DNA from: Nanobdellota archaeon
Lineage (GTDB): Archaea > Nanobdellota > Nanobdellia > SCGC-AAA011-G17 > VGLX01
Assembly (NCBI GenBank): GCA_018894775.1
Contig: JAHIPG010000278.1
Coordinates: 1 to 31,079 of the forward strand
Direction of reading: 5' to 3'
Length of the DNA: 31,079 nucleotides
The notes beneath the pieces are model-generated. The model was not told where the DNA came from and made no database searches. It saw only the letters and a program-made list of their open reading frames with translations. Each line of letters opens with the position of its first letter. The first letter of the stretch is position 1. This document shows, piece after piece, positions 15,408 through 24,377 of the stretch. Made by a program: the position numbers and the translations under genes.

Positions 15408-15415
15408 TTTTTATA
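15408..15415 (+). promoter_or_regulatory. TATA box for the giant/pilin operon
   Basis: TTTTTATA is centred about 28 nt upstream of the ATG at 15440; leaderless spacing. It probably drives the three overlapping or closely spaced genes up to 23138. Confidence 0.6.
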
Positions 15416-15439
15416 GTTTAAATTGTTAAAACAGAACAT

Positions 15440-18400
15440 ATGAAAAGAGGGTTTTTAAGAGAGAAAGCTATATTTCAAATATCCATTCTAATCATAGCAA
15501 TGGTCTACTTCGCTTATGCTATAAAACCAGTTTCAGCAGAAGAAGTCTGCTGTGAAAAAACAATAAGCGGAGACTATTGCGTATACGCAGATGATAGCAA
15601 TTGTGATCCAACACAGCAATACGCTGCGGTAACTTGTGAACAGACAAGTTTTTGTCAATTAGGCTGCTGCTTTGATCTTGATGAAGGGCAATGTTATAAA
15701 AGTGTTTCAGAAGCATCATGCTTAGCAACAGAAGATGCAGAATTCTACAGCGATGAAGACTGCAGCAGCGCAGCATCATGCGATTTAGGTTGCTGCCAGA
15801 TAGGAACACAATGCAATCTTGTTACAGAACAATACTGTGCATTACAGACAGCAAAATATCCAGAACTTGACATGATTTACTATGAAGAGATAGATAGAGA
15901 ATATGAATGTGTAGACAAATGCAGAGCAGAAGATCTTGGATGCTGTCTTAACATTGATGAAAGCTGCCAGTATGAAGCAAGGAAATCCTGTGAAGCAGGA
16001 GGCGGAGATTTCTATGAAGAAGAATATTGCAGCGATGTAATCTTCTGCGGATGCGCAGAACATCACTCAAAAACATGTTACGATGATGATGTCTACTGGG
16101 TAGACAGCTGTGGAAACACAGAAGAGATAGCAGAAGATTGTGACTATGCAAGCGGAACACTATGTAAAGAGCTTGGTGGCGAATTGACATGCGGAAGTGT
16201 TGATTGTGAAAGCACATATGACGATGAAAAAAATGTTCACGATTCAGGAATAGGTGGACGACGAGATAATGGAGAATCATGGTGCATATATGAATCACCA
16301 ACTGGAGACGGATTAGACTGGCCAGGCTCAAGACATTACAGACATATGTGTGTCAACGGAAAAGAAATAATTGAGTCATGCAGGGATATGAGAGAAGAAA
16401 TATGCGCCCAAGCAGAAAATAATGGTATGACTGAATCACAATGTTTAGATAATGATATTTATGATACAGCCTTAACATCCCAAGTATCAACAGTACCAAA
16501 AGGATCCATGTTTTGGGAAGGTGGTGAAGGAGTTTGTGAAGCAGGAGATACTGACTGCCCTGTAGTATGGATGAAGAAAAATATAGCTTCTGACTGGAAA
16601 TGTAAAGGAAACTGTGAATGTGAAGAAGCAGAACATCTGAAGGAAACTGCAGAAATATGCAAATCAATAGGTGATTGCGGAGCAGACTTTAATGTTATGG
16701 GTAAGTTCACTCATGATGGTTTCTCACTTACAAGCAGTGGAAAAAAAGGACCTCCCTCAACTCTAACAGATGACCAAATAAAAGATTGGAAAGAATACGG
16801 TGTATATGGTGAAATGACCAGTTTATATCAAAAAATCTTAGATTATATTGAAGATATCCTTGAACAAGGGGGAGAATCTGAAGAAGATATTGAAAAAGCA
16901 CTTGCAGACACACAAACAAAAGGAATGTATGCTGCATTAGCAGGAGCAGCAATAGCATATGCGGTAGTAGCTTTAGAGTTGGTAACTAGTACATCTTTAA
17001 TAGTTGCAGGATTCTGCTGGCCATGTTTAGCTGTTGTAGCAATAATCTTAATCCTTACAATGACTGGAGATTCAAAAACATATAATGTTATGACTTCTTG
17101 TAACCCTTGGGTAGCTCCTGATGGAGGAGATGATTGTGATAAATGCCTGGATCAAGATAAAGTAGATGAACTAGACTTCTATGATTCATGTACAGAATAT
17201 AAATGTAAGTCTTTAGGTAAGAACTGTGAGTTCATTTCAGAGAATGCAGGAACTGGAAGGGTTGCATGCTTTGATTCAAATCCTAACGATGTTAACAGTC
17301 CACAGATAGTACCTTGGGAAGAAGCATTGACTGAAGGATTCTCAATAGAAACTCTTGAGGAAGGATATGAAATAGTGCCAGAAGTACCTTATTATACTAA
17401 AATAGAATTCGGAATAAAGACACCAGATGAATTATCACAATGTAAAATCTCAACATCACATACAGCAAGTTACGATGAGATGGTTTCTTACTTCGGAGAC
17501 AGTTATTATCAAAGGGAACATAATACGACTGTTAATCCACAAGCAGGCGGACAGATATATGACTATTATGTCAGATGTAAAGACGGAAGCGGAAATGCAA
17601 ATGCAGCAGAATACGTCATCAGGTTCACAACAGAAGATGAACCAGACTTTACAGCACCAGTAATCGAGGCAACAAACATAGATGATTATGCTTATATTGC
17701 ATCAGGATTAGAAGAAGTAGCATTAGGCATATATGTAAATGAACCAGCAAACTGCAGATGGTCATATAGTGATGGACCTTATAATGATATGGAAAATGAT
17801 TTCAAATGTGAAAGTACACCTGGTGATGCATTAGGTTATGACGCTTACTTCTGCGCAAGTTTACTAAACGTAACAGAGGGAGAGAATAAATATTTCTTTA
17901 GGTGTGAAGATGAAAGTGAAAACCTCAACAAGAACCAACAAAGCTACGAATACCATCTGATAGGAACAGGAGACTTAGCAATAGTCGCACAATCTCCTGA
18001 AGGATTAATCCTTGACACAATAAGCCCACAACTTTATGTCATGACCTCCGAGGGAGCAGAAGCTGGCAAGGCAACATGCTATTATACAGATGATCTGACG
18101 AGAGGCGTAGAACTATGGCCAGAATTTTTCGAGACAGACGGAATTGAACATACGCAACAATTGCAAAGCCTAGCACAAGGAGAACATAATTATTATGTAA
18201 GATGTGAAGATAAGGCTATGAACGAAGCCAACACAACAATCACGTTCACAATAGACAAAGATCTAATACCTCCTGTGGTTGAGTATGTCTACATGGATAG
18301 CGTAGTATTACATATCATACTTGATGAAATAGGAACATGTCAATATAGCAATGCAACATTTGAATATGGAGAAGAGTCCATAATGTCAGGAGCAGGGTCA

Positions 18401-18499
18401 GACCATCATACGCTATCTACAGATGCAAGCAGTTACTACATTAACTGTGAAGACATATATGAAAACCACTGGAACAAACCAATAATAGTCTATATTTAA
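15440..18499 (+). CDS. Giant cysteine-rich secreted protein A
   Basis: 1019 residues, about 60 of them Cys. Parts in order: signal sequence or anchor (12-33, VSA before EEVCC); a cysteine-rich region (36-415) with about 43 Cys and recurring LGCC units (75-77, 117-119, 167-169); the modules CYDDDVYWVDSCGN (213-225), GSRHYRHMCVNGKEI and CKSIGDCGADFNVMGK; a charged helical stretch (440-492); two membrane helices (about 496-514 and 518-541); a CNPWVAP plus CDKC module; then four Ig-like repeats, each with a C-x-Y-S-like start and a Y-x-V-R-C-x-D end (C713, C822, C922, C1003). I do not recognise a named family. The cysteines imply an extracellular, disulfide-stabilised protein. A paralogue lies two genes downstream with a pilin-like gene between. 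Confidence 0.8.
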   Translation: MKRGFLREKAIFQISILIIAMVYFAYAIKPVSAEEVCCEKTISGDYCVYADDSNCDPTQQYAAVTCEQTSFCQLGCCFDLDEGQCYKSVSEASCLATEDAEFYSDEDCSSAASCDLGCCQIGTQCNLVTEQYCALQTAKYPELDMIYYEEIDREYECVDKCRAEDLGCCLNIDESCQYEARKSCEAGGGDFYEEEYCSDVIFCGCAEHHSKTCYDDDVYWVDSCGNTEEIAEDCDYASGTLCKELGGELTCGSVDCESTYDDEKNVHDSGIGGRRDNGESWCIYESPTGDGLDWPGSRHYRHMCVNGKEIIESCRDMREEICAQAENNGMTESQCLDNDIYDTALTSQVSTVPKGSMFWEGGEGVCEAGDTDCPVVWMKKNIASDWKCKGNCECEEAEHLKETAEICKSIGDCGADFNVMGKFTHDGFSLTSSGKKGPPSTLTDDQIKDWKEYGVYGEMTSLYQKILDYIEDILEQGGESEEDIEKALADTQTKGMYAALAGAAIAYAVVALELVTSTSLIVAGFCWPCLAVVAIILILTMTGDSKTYNVMTSCNPWVAPDGGDDCDKCLDQDKVDELDFYDSCTEYKCKSLGKNCEFISENAGTGRVACFDSNPNDVNSPQIVPWEEALTEGFSIETLEEGYEIVPEVPYYTKIEFGIKTPDELSQCKISTSHTASYDEMVSYFGDSYYQREHNTTVNPQAGGQIYDYYVRCKDGSGNANAAEYVIRFTTEDEPDFTAPVIEATNIDDYAYIASGLEEVALGIYVNEPANCRWSYSDGPYNDMENDFKCESTPGDALGYDAYFCASLLNVTEGENKYFFRCEDESENLNKNQQSYEYHLIGTGDLAIVAQSPEGLILDTISPQLYVMTSEGAEAGKATCYYTDDLTRGVELWPEFFETDGIEHTQQLQSLAQGEHNYYVRCEDKAMNEANTTITFTIDKDLIPPVVEYVYMDSVVLHIILDEIGTCQYSNATFEYGEESIMSGAGSDHHTLSTDASSYYINCEDIYENHWNKPIIVYI

Positions 18500-18510
18500 T
18501 TTTAACAAAA

Positions 18511-18519
18511 AGGAAGGTG
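18511..18519 (+). promoter_or_regulatory. Shine-Dalgarno for pilin-like gene 1
   Basis: AGGAAGGTG ends 6 nt before the ATG at 18526. It supports that ATG over the in-frame GTG at 18517, which lies inside the SD itself. Confidence 0.7.
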
Positions 18520-18525
18520 AATGGA

Positions 18526-19296
18526 ATGAATAAAAGAGGGCAGGTCACAGCATTTGTCGTTTTAGGAGTAATTGTGGTAGCCTTAGTGCTGCTGTTACTA
18601 TACACAAAAACAAGTATGTTTGTATTCACACCATCGACAGAAGACCTAAACCAGGTCATGAGTGAGATAAGAAAAGAGATAATATCATGTATCGGAGAAG
18701 TAGGAGATGAGCCGATAAGAAGGATAGCTCTACAAGGAGGCTATTTAAGCACTCCTGAGGAAACTTACCGTCTTTATGATGATACTACAATAAGCTATCT
18801 GTGCTATAACATGGAAAATGATCCGAAATGCAGAAATAGGATGTTGAGAAAACCAGATATGGAATCTCAGCTGGATGAAGCGATAGACTTCGGATTGAGC
18901 ACATGCATAGATATCCAAAAATATAAAAAATTAGGTAGTTTTGAAATCACAACACCTTCCGACTGGGAAATCGAAACAACGATAAACCCAGAATCAACAA
19001 TTGTGACAATAACCTACCCTCTAACAATAAGCTCAGAAAAGTCAGAACAAAAACTAAGCGCTGAAACATTCTCCAAAGTATTCAATTACCCACTAGGAGA
19101 ACTGTACAAAGTCAGCCAGGACATAATAGAAATGGAAACCACGTATGGAGAATTCGACCAACTGCCCTACATGCTTGGATACCATGGAATGTACAGGATA
19201 GAAAAGCTTAGACCATACCCTGACAAAATTTATAAACTTTACAAGGAGGACAGTAACTACATATTCCAATTCGCTGTACAGGGTGAAGCATTATGA
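18526..19296 (+). CDS. Type IV pilin-like protein 1
   Basis: 256 residues starting MNKRGQVTAFVVLG: a short basic leader, a KRG/Q site like that cut by archaeal prepilin peptidases (PibD/EppA), and a 20-residue hydrophobic helix. The rest (about 35-256) is a mixed alpha/beta extracellular domain with a few Cys (CIGE, CYNM, CRNR, CIDI) that could form disulfides. It is longer than major archaeal pilins and so more like a minor or tip subunit. Gene order is telling: it lies between the two giant cysteine-rich genes, 26 nt after the first, and its stop overlaps the second's ATG (ATGA). It is probably assembled or exported together with them. The helix motif could also be a plain membrane anchor. 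Confidence 0.72.
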   Translation: MNKRGQVTAFVVLGVIVVALVLLLLYTKTSMFVFTPSTEDLNQVMSEIRKEIISCIGEVGDEPIRRIALQGGYLSTPEETYRLYDDTTISYLCYNMENDPKCRNRMLRKPDMESQLDEAIDFGLSTCIDIQKYKKLGSFEITTPSDWEIETTINPESTIVTITYPLTISSEKSEQKLSAETFSKVFNYPLGELYKVSQDIIEMETTYGEFDQLPYMLGYHGMYRIEKLRPYPDKIYKLYKEDSNYIFQFAVQGEAL

Positions 19297-22200
19297 AACC
19301 AAGAACCATCTTCCTAATATTAGTACTGTCAATACTTCTAGCAAGTTCAGCGATGGCTGTAGATGTCTGCTGTGAAAAACTGGCAGGCAGCGATGACTAC
19401 TGTGTTTACACAGATGAAGAAGAATGTGATCCACAATTCAAAAGTGCTGCGGTAGCCTGTGAACAGACATCCTTCTGTAAAACAGGGTGCTGCTATAGCA
19501 GCGATGAAGGACAATGCTACAAAAATGTTGCAAGAGCAGAATGCTCAAGCGTAGGAGAATCAGTCTGGGACGAAGACTCAGAATGTGGAATAGAGCAGTG
19601 CCAAAAAGGCTGCTGTCTTCTAGGCACGCAAGGATTCTATGTTACACAGGTAAGATGTAAATTAGAGACATCAGTATATGGCAATGTAACCATGGAATGG
19701 GATCCAAACATTGAATCAGAAATGGAATGTCAGGCAGAATCAAGATCACAAGACATGGGATGTTGCGTATCAGGTGATACATGCACTTTTGGAACAAGAT
19801 CAACCTGTGCTTCAGCATCAGCAGAACCAACTGCAGAAACTGCTGTAGGTGGAGAAGGATTTTATAAAGATATGATCTGCAGCAACGATAGATTAAGCTG
19901 TGGCTGTGCAAAGCAGACAAATACAGGATGTTACGATGATAAAGTATATTGGTTTGACAGCTGTGGAAACAGAGAAAATGTTTACAGCACAGACAAAAGT
20001 AAATCTTATAATAGTGGTTATGTTTTAGATTCAGATCAAATATGTAACGGACCAGCGATAAATGATCCAGACTGCGGAAACTGTGACTATGCAGCAGGAA
20101 GCATATGCAGGTCAACAGAAGTTACAGGTGTTGAAGCTACAGAAGGCGATTTTATGTGCTCAAAAACAGCCTGTGACATAGTATATGATGATAGCATAAG
20201 CCCAAGCGCAGGAGCAGGAAAAAAGAATGGAGAAAGCTGGTGCCTTTATGATTCAGACGTCGGTAAATCAACCGACCTAGTAGGCTCAAGACATTTTAGA
20301 CGGCTATGTATAAATGGGGAAGAGATGAACGAACCTTGTATGGACTACAGAGAAGAACTCTGCATGCAAGGAGTACTAACTTTTGAACCAACAGACACAT
20401 ACGCTGCATTTAGTGCGGTAGGTGATTATGTAGAATCAGCATGCCGTGATAACAGATGGGAAGACTGTATGGCATGTAATGATGCAGAAGCGGGATGCGG
20501 CTCAGATTGTGTAAACCCAGACTATGAATGTAGCGGTTGCGAAGATGAAGCAGAAGACGCAGCAAAAGAATTAGCGATACAACAATGCTGTGCAAAAAAA
20601 TGCTGTGAAGAAGAAGCACTAAGAGATTGTTATTTTATCCAACCAGGTGGAGAAGGTAAAGATGAGGTTGTAATAGTTGAAGGAGGAGAAGATGGAGGTG
20701 TCGCAGCTATATATAATGTAGGATACTGCGCACCACAAGTACCACCCGGACTACAGTTCTGGCCATCAGAAGCAGGAGAATTCCCAACATCATCCACAAG
20801 AAGCAGCCCAGCAACAACAGCAGCAGTAACAACCGGAGACAGTGCTAGTAGAAGTTCAAGCGGGCCAAGCACCAATGCTGAAAGCCAATGTGGTCAGGCA
20901 GACCAAGAATGTACAATAACCTGGTCCATTGGAGGAACAGGAAGGATGGGAATTGGTGGAATAGGAACACAGAGCGACTGGGAATGTGTATCAAACTGCC
21001 ATTGCACAGAACCCGAATGGGTAGTAGGCGGAAACACATTATGTACATCCTTAGGAGATTGCGGGGCATACTGGAACTATCTAGGAAAAGCAACAATGGA
21101 TGGTTATGTTAACACAGCATCCAACGAGAAAAAAGGAGATAAAGGATTATACTTTAATGGTTATGAACTCAAAGAAAGCGATATAGGGGATTGGAAAACT
21201 ATAATTGGCGGAGGAGGATCAATAGGATTACCTTCTGAAGAAGCTGGAGGCGGAGGAATGGGTGGTTTCTTTAGTAAAATAGGAGACTATATATCTGGAG
21301 AATTTGCGCTTCCATTAACAGTCTTTGTAGCATCAGGACTTTACACCGGATTCGTCTTAAAAACAAGTTTCTTATCAGGAGTCACAGGAGGATATGATAT
21401 ACTAGGTGCAGGAATTGGAGAAGGAACTATGGGTGGTGCAGCGTCAAAGATTTATGGTAAAATAACTGTTACTGCTGATCCTGGTTATGCAGTAAAAATA
21501 GGCTCTAAGGATTTAACATGGAATGCAAATAAAAAAGTGTGGATTGATGGAACTAAGGAAGCTTCTGCTGAGTTATCTCAAAAAGCGAGTGAACAAGCGC
21601 TTAAAGAAGGTTCAGCTAAACAGTCTGGTGGAAGTGTAATAGGAGCAGTCAACACCATAATGTGGCTTTACACAGCATACCAAATTATAGACATATTCTT
21701 TGCAGACATTAAAGAAGAAACATACACAATGGCATGCGCACCATGGGTAGCACAGGAAGGTGGAAGTGACTGTACCAAATGTAATGAAGATACTGAAAAA
21801 CCCTGCTCATTATACCGTTGTAAATCATTAGGACAAAGTTGTTACCTTGTGAATCAAGGAACATCCGATGAAGAATGTATTGACCTAAATCCTAACGATG
21901 TCAACAGCCCAATAATCGAACCTTGGGAAGATGCAATACCAACCGATTACACAATCACAGAAACAACTGAAGAAGGAAACAAAGGATACAAGATAAACGA
22001 AAAAATAGGGCCTTACGACGCAATCGTATTAGGAATAACAACAAATGAACCTGCACAATGCAAGTTCACAAGCACAATCAGTACAGACTTCGACGAGATG
22101 GTATCTTACTTCGGAGACGCACAATACGTTTATGAACACCAGATAAACTTTGTGATACCACAAGAGCTAACTACAAAAGAGGCTCTGAGAAAAACTGGCG

Positions 22201-23138
22201 AGGTATACGACCTATATATCAGATGCAAGGATGCGGCAGGAAACAAGAACGAAAGAGATTATTTCATAAGATTCACATTAAAACCAGAGCCAGACATGAC
22301 ACCACCAGTAATAGAGGTAACAAGCATAGATAACGGAGCATACGCACAGGCTGATGTAACAGAAACAGACTTCAGCATATACGTAAATGAAAGAGCAGAA
22401 TGCAACTATGATACAATAGACAAAGACTACGAACTTATGGAACATGACTTTGATTGTGCCTCATCATCATTGAGTGTAAGCTCAGTACTTGCAGGACTAT
22501 ACGAATGCGAAACAGAACTAAGCTTAGAGAACCTAACAGAATATACATGGTACATCAGATGTAAAGACACATCAGATAATGTAAACAAAGAAAGCTTCAA
22601 ATTTGAGCTGAACCCTACAGAACCACTAGAAATAATTAGTATTGGGCCAACAGGAACATTCTATGAAGCAGATGTAACACTAAAAGCTGTAACATCAGAC
22701 GGAGCAGAAAATGGATACGCAACATGTGCATATAGTGATGAAGAAACATCATTCAGCAACATGATAGAATTCTTAACAACTGGTGAAACACTACACGAAC
22801 AACTACTAACTCCAGGAATCGGAGAGTTCACATACTACGTGAAATGTATGGATATAGCTGGAAACATAGCCAGTGATAATACAACCTTCACACTGGATGT
22901 AGACATGGAAGGACCAAAGATAGTATTCATATACATAACAGGAAGCAACTACCTGCACATGGAAATGGATGAACCATCAACATGCGAATACGCCAACTCA
23001 ACATTCGTCTTTGGAGAAGGAAAAGCAATGACAGGAATAGAAACAACAATCCATGAGCTAGCAATAACCGAACCAGAATACCATATCGTCTGTGAGGATA
23101 TCTACTTCAACCAGGCAGACTATATAGTATACCCATAA
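19293..23138 (+). CDS. Giant cysteine-rich secreted protein B
   Basis: 1281-residue paralogue of the protein at 15440, about 70 Cys. It has a signal peptide (1-22, ending AMA before VDVCCEK), a matching Cys-rich region with KTGCC, KGCC and MGCC units, the shared modules CYDDKVYWFDSCGN (213-225), GSRHFRRLCINGEEM and CTSLGDCGAYWNYLGK, CAPWVAQ plus CTKC, NPNDVNSP, and four C-terminal Ig-like repeats (Y-x-x-R/K/V-C-x-D at C978, C1090, C1185, C1267). Extra parts absent from A are a second Cys-dense cluster (384-446), a Ser/Thr-rich linker (498-530), a Gly-rich stretch and a domain of about 85 residues (697-780) between its two hydrophobic segments (672-690, 782-804). The ATG overlaps the upstream pilin-like stop. 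No named family is recognised. Confidence 0.8.
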   Translation: MKPRTIFLILVLSILLASSAMAVDVCCEKLAGSDDYCVYTDEEECDPQFKSAAVACEQTSFCKTGCCYSSDEGQCYKNVARAECSSVGESVWDEDSECGIEQCQKGCCLLGTQGFYVTQVRCKLETSVYGNVTMEWDPNIESEMECQAESRSQDMGCCVSGDTCTFGTRSTCASASAEPTAETAVGGEGFYKDMICSNDRLSCGCAKQTNTGCYDDKVYWFDSCGNRENVYSTDKSKSYNSGYVLDSDQICNGPAINDPDCGNCDYAAGSICRSTEVTGVEATEGDFMCSKTACDIVYDDSISPSAGAGKKNGESWCLYDSDVGKSTDLVGSRHFRRLCINGEEMNEPCMDYREELCMQGVLTFEPTDTYAAFSAVGDYVESACRDNRWEDCMACNDAEAGCGSDCVNPDYECSGCEDEAEDAAKELAIQQCCAKKCCEEEALRDCYFIQPGGEGKDEVVIVEGGEDGGVAAIYNVGYCAPQVPPGLQFWPSEAGEFPTSSTRSSPATTAAVTTGDSASRSSSGPSTNAESQCGQADQECTITWSIGGTGRMGIGGIGTQSDWECVSNCHCTEPEWVVGGNTLCTSLGDCGAYWNYLGKATMDGYVNTASNEKKGDKGLYFNGYELKESDIGDWKTIIGGGGSIGLPSEEAGGGGMGGFFSKIGDYISGEFALPLTVFVASGLYTGFVLKTSFLSGVTGGYDILGAGIGEGTMGGAASKIYGKITVTADPGYAVKIGSKDLTWNANKKVWIDGTKEASAELSQKASEQALKEGSAKQSGGSVIGAVNTIMWLYTAYQIIDIFFADIKEETYTMACAPWVAQEGGSDCTKCNEDTEKPCSLYRCKSLGQSCYLVNQGTSDEECIDLNPNDVNSPIIEPWEDAIPTDYTITETTEEGNKGYKINEKIGPYDAIVLGITTNEPAQCKFTSTISTDFDEMVSYFGDAQYVYEHQINFVIPQELTTKEALRKTGEVYDLYIRCKDAAGNKNERDYFIRFTLKPEPDMTPPVIEVTSIDNGAYAQADVTETDFSIYVNERAECNYDTIDKDYELMEHDFDCASSSLSVSSVLAGLYECETELSLENLTEYTWYIRCKDTSDNVNKESFKFELNPTEPLEIISIGPTGTFYEADVTLKAVTSDGAENGYATCAYSDEETSFSNMIEFLTTGETLHEQLLTPGIGEFTYYVKCMDIAGNIASDNTTFTLDVDMEGPKIVFIYITGSNYLHMEMDEPSTCEYANSTFVFGEGKAMTGIETTIHELAITEPEYHIVCEDIYFNQADYIVYP

Positions 23139-23173
23139 TTTTTTTTCTTTTAACTTGTTTCTATTCTTTTTGG
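23139..23173 (+). terminator. Oligo-T terminator after the giant operon
   Basis: A run of about ten T begins immediately after the stop codon, followed by further T-rich tracts, with no strong hairpin. This is the usual archaeal type of intrinsic terminator. Confidence 0.55.
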
Positions 23174-23252
23174 TTTCGGAAAATCTTCGAAAAATTCTGG
23201 CAAGGACTTATAAAGAATTATTATATTCCTTAGAGTATCAGAAAATAGAAAG

Positions 23253-23262
23253 TTTTATAAAG
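23253..23262 (+). promoter_or_regulatory. TATA box for the first MNT/HEPN pair
   Basis: TTTTATAAAG is centred about 27 nt upstream of the ATG at 23285; leaderless spacing. Confidence 0.65.
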
Positions 23263-23266
23263 TATA

Positions 23267-23282
23267 GGTAATTAAATTTACC
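23267..23282. promoter_or_regulatory. Candidate operator of the first MNT/HEPN pair
   Basis: GGTAA and TTACC form a 5-bp inverted repeat around TTAAAT, between the TATA box and the ATG, where a repressor would block transcription start. The MNT protein carries a winged helix, so autoregulation is plausible. Confidence 0.4.
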
Positions 23283-23284
23283 AC

Positions 23285-23875
23285 ATGGTAAGAAAATTTA
23301 CTTTAATAAATGTGATAAGGGTTTATTTGAATGATTATGGAAAAAGATTTTATCTTAGGGAATTAGCTGATTTGTTAAACAAGCCCCATCAGACTATTAA
23401 ACCTTATGTTGAAGAATTAGTCAAAGAAGGGGTTCTTGTTAAGAGTGAAAGAAGAAATATAGTTGAATACAACCTTAATTTTAAAGATAAAAGGGTATAC
23501 GATTACTTAGTAACTGCTGAGAAGGAAGCTTTGTTAGAAAGACTCAGAAAGGATACTTATCTGAAAATTTTGTTTGAAAAACTTTCAGTTTTTTTTGAAA
23601 AAAATACTTTTGTTATTTTTGGCTCGGCTGGGGATAGGCTTCAAAAAGGTTCGGATATTGATTTGTTGGTTATTGGCACAAAAAATGTTACAAAAGCTTT
23701 GGAAGATTATGAAGATATCTATAATAAAAAAATTCATAAAATTGAAGTGAGGGATAAAAATAAATTGACTATGACTCTAGTTAAAGAGATATATAAAAAA
23801 CATTTGATATTGAATAATACAGAAGAAATAATAAGATTTTTTGGGGGGCTTTATGAAAAAAATAAATTGGTGTAA
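23285..23875 (+). CDS. wHTH-MNT nucleotidyltransferase (antitoxin-like) 1
   Basis: 196 residues: an N-terminal winged helix (about 5-62, RFYLRELADLLNKPHQT core) and a minimal nucleotidyltransferase domain (about 95-170). The signature is FGSAGDRLQKGSDIDLL, with Gly113-Ser114 and the metal-binding pair Asp124/Asp126. In MNT/HEPN modules this protein is the antitoxin and can inactivate the HEPN partner by adding AMP to it. The HEPN-like gene begins 23 nt inside its 3' end. Codon use (T-ending codons, Leu TTG/TTA, Gly GGG) differs from the A-rich surface-protein genes around it, suggesting separate ancestry. Toxin-antitoxin function is inferred from the family. Confidence 0.82.
   Translation: MVRKFTLINVIRVYLNDYGKRFYLRELADLLNKPHQTIKPYVEELVKEGVLVKSERRNIVEYNLNFKDKRVYDYLVTAEKEALLERLRKDTYLKILFEKLSVFFEKNTFVIFGSAGDRLQKGSDIDLLVIGTKNVTKALEDYEDIYNKKIHKIEVRDKNKLTMTLVKEIYKKHLILNNTEEIIRFFGGLYEKNKLV
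23843..23848 (+). promoter_or_regulatory. G-rich ribosome-binding site for the HEPN-like gene
   Basis: GGGGGG sits a few bases before the ATG at 23853. It favours that start over the upstream in-frame TTG at 23841. Confidence 0.4.
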
Positions 23876-24320
23876 GAAACAGAAAAAAGGAATAAAATTA
23901 ATTGAACCTAATGATAATTTAAGTGAAGAATATTATCAGAATTCAGAAGAAAGTCTTAAAGTGCTTAGATTTATAAAAAAAACTAAATCTAATATGTGGC
24001 TTGCTACAACCAAGTATTATATTGAATATTTTGCAGTTTATTCTATCCTGATGAAGATAGGCATTAAATGCGAAATACACGATTGTACTATTTCTTTGGT
24101 TAGATTCTTAGAAAAAGAAGGTCTTATAAAAATAAAGATATCAGATATTCTAGAGAAAGATAAAAAATTGAGGATGGATAACCAATATTACCTTAAGAAC
24201 AGGCCAGTAAAAATTGACTTTGAAAAACTTTCAGAATTTATTGTCTTCATTAAAGATATATTAGATAATCTTAACAAGAAAAAAATAGAAGAACTCAGAA
24301 CTAAAATAAAAAAATTTTAA
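23853..24320 (+). CDS. HEPN-like domain protein 1
   Basis: 155 residues, mainly alpha-helical, overlapping the MNT gene upstream by 23 nt. The helix SNMWLATTKYYIEYFAVYSI and the following HDCTISLVRFLEKE have the look of HEPN helices 2 and 3. The region where HEPN RNases carry R-x4-6-H reads RMDNQYYL, with Tyr in place of the catalytic His. It may therefore be a non-nucleolytic HEPN, a sub-family using other residues, or an AMPylation target. Assignment rests on the helical pattern and on pairing with an MNT gene, so the toxin label is tentative. Confidence 0.6.
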   Translation: MKKINWCKKQKKGIKLIEPNDNLSEEYYQNSEESLKVLRFIKKTKSNMWLATTKYYIEYFAVYSILMKIGIKCEIHDCTISLVRFLEKEGLIKIKISDILEKDKKLRMDNQYYLKNRPVKIDFEKLSEFIVFIKDILDNLNKKKIEELRTKIKKF

Positions 24321-24345
24321 TCTTTTAGAAGATATTTTTAAAAAA

Positions 24346-24355
24346 TTTTATAAAC
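24346..24355 (+). promoter_or_regulatory. TATA box for pilin-like gene 2
   Basis: TTTTATAAAC is centred about 27 nt upstream of the ATG at 24378; leaderless spacing. This gene therefore has its own promoter despite sitting between two MNT/HEPN pairs. Confidence 0.65.
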
Positions 24356-24377
24356 AAAAACATTCTATAAAGAACCT

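Noticed and set aside
15519..16958. Several long antisense frames opposite the giant genes (also 19642-20115)
   Set aside because: They are Leu/His/Arg/Cys-rich by-products of the codon bias of the Cys-rich genes; no domains or promoters.
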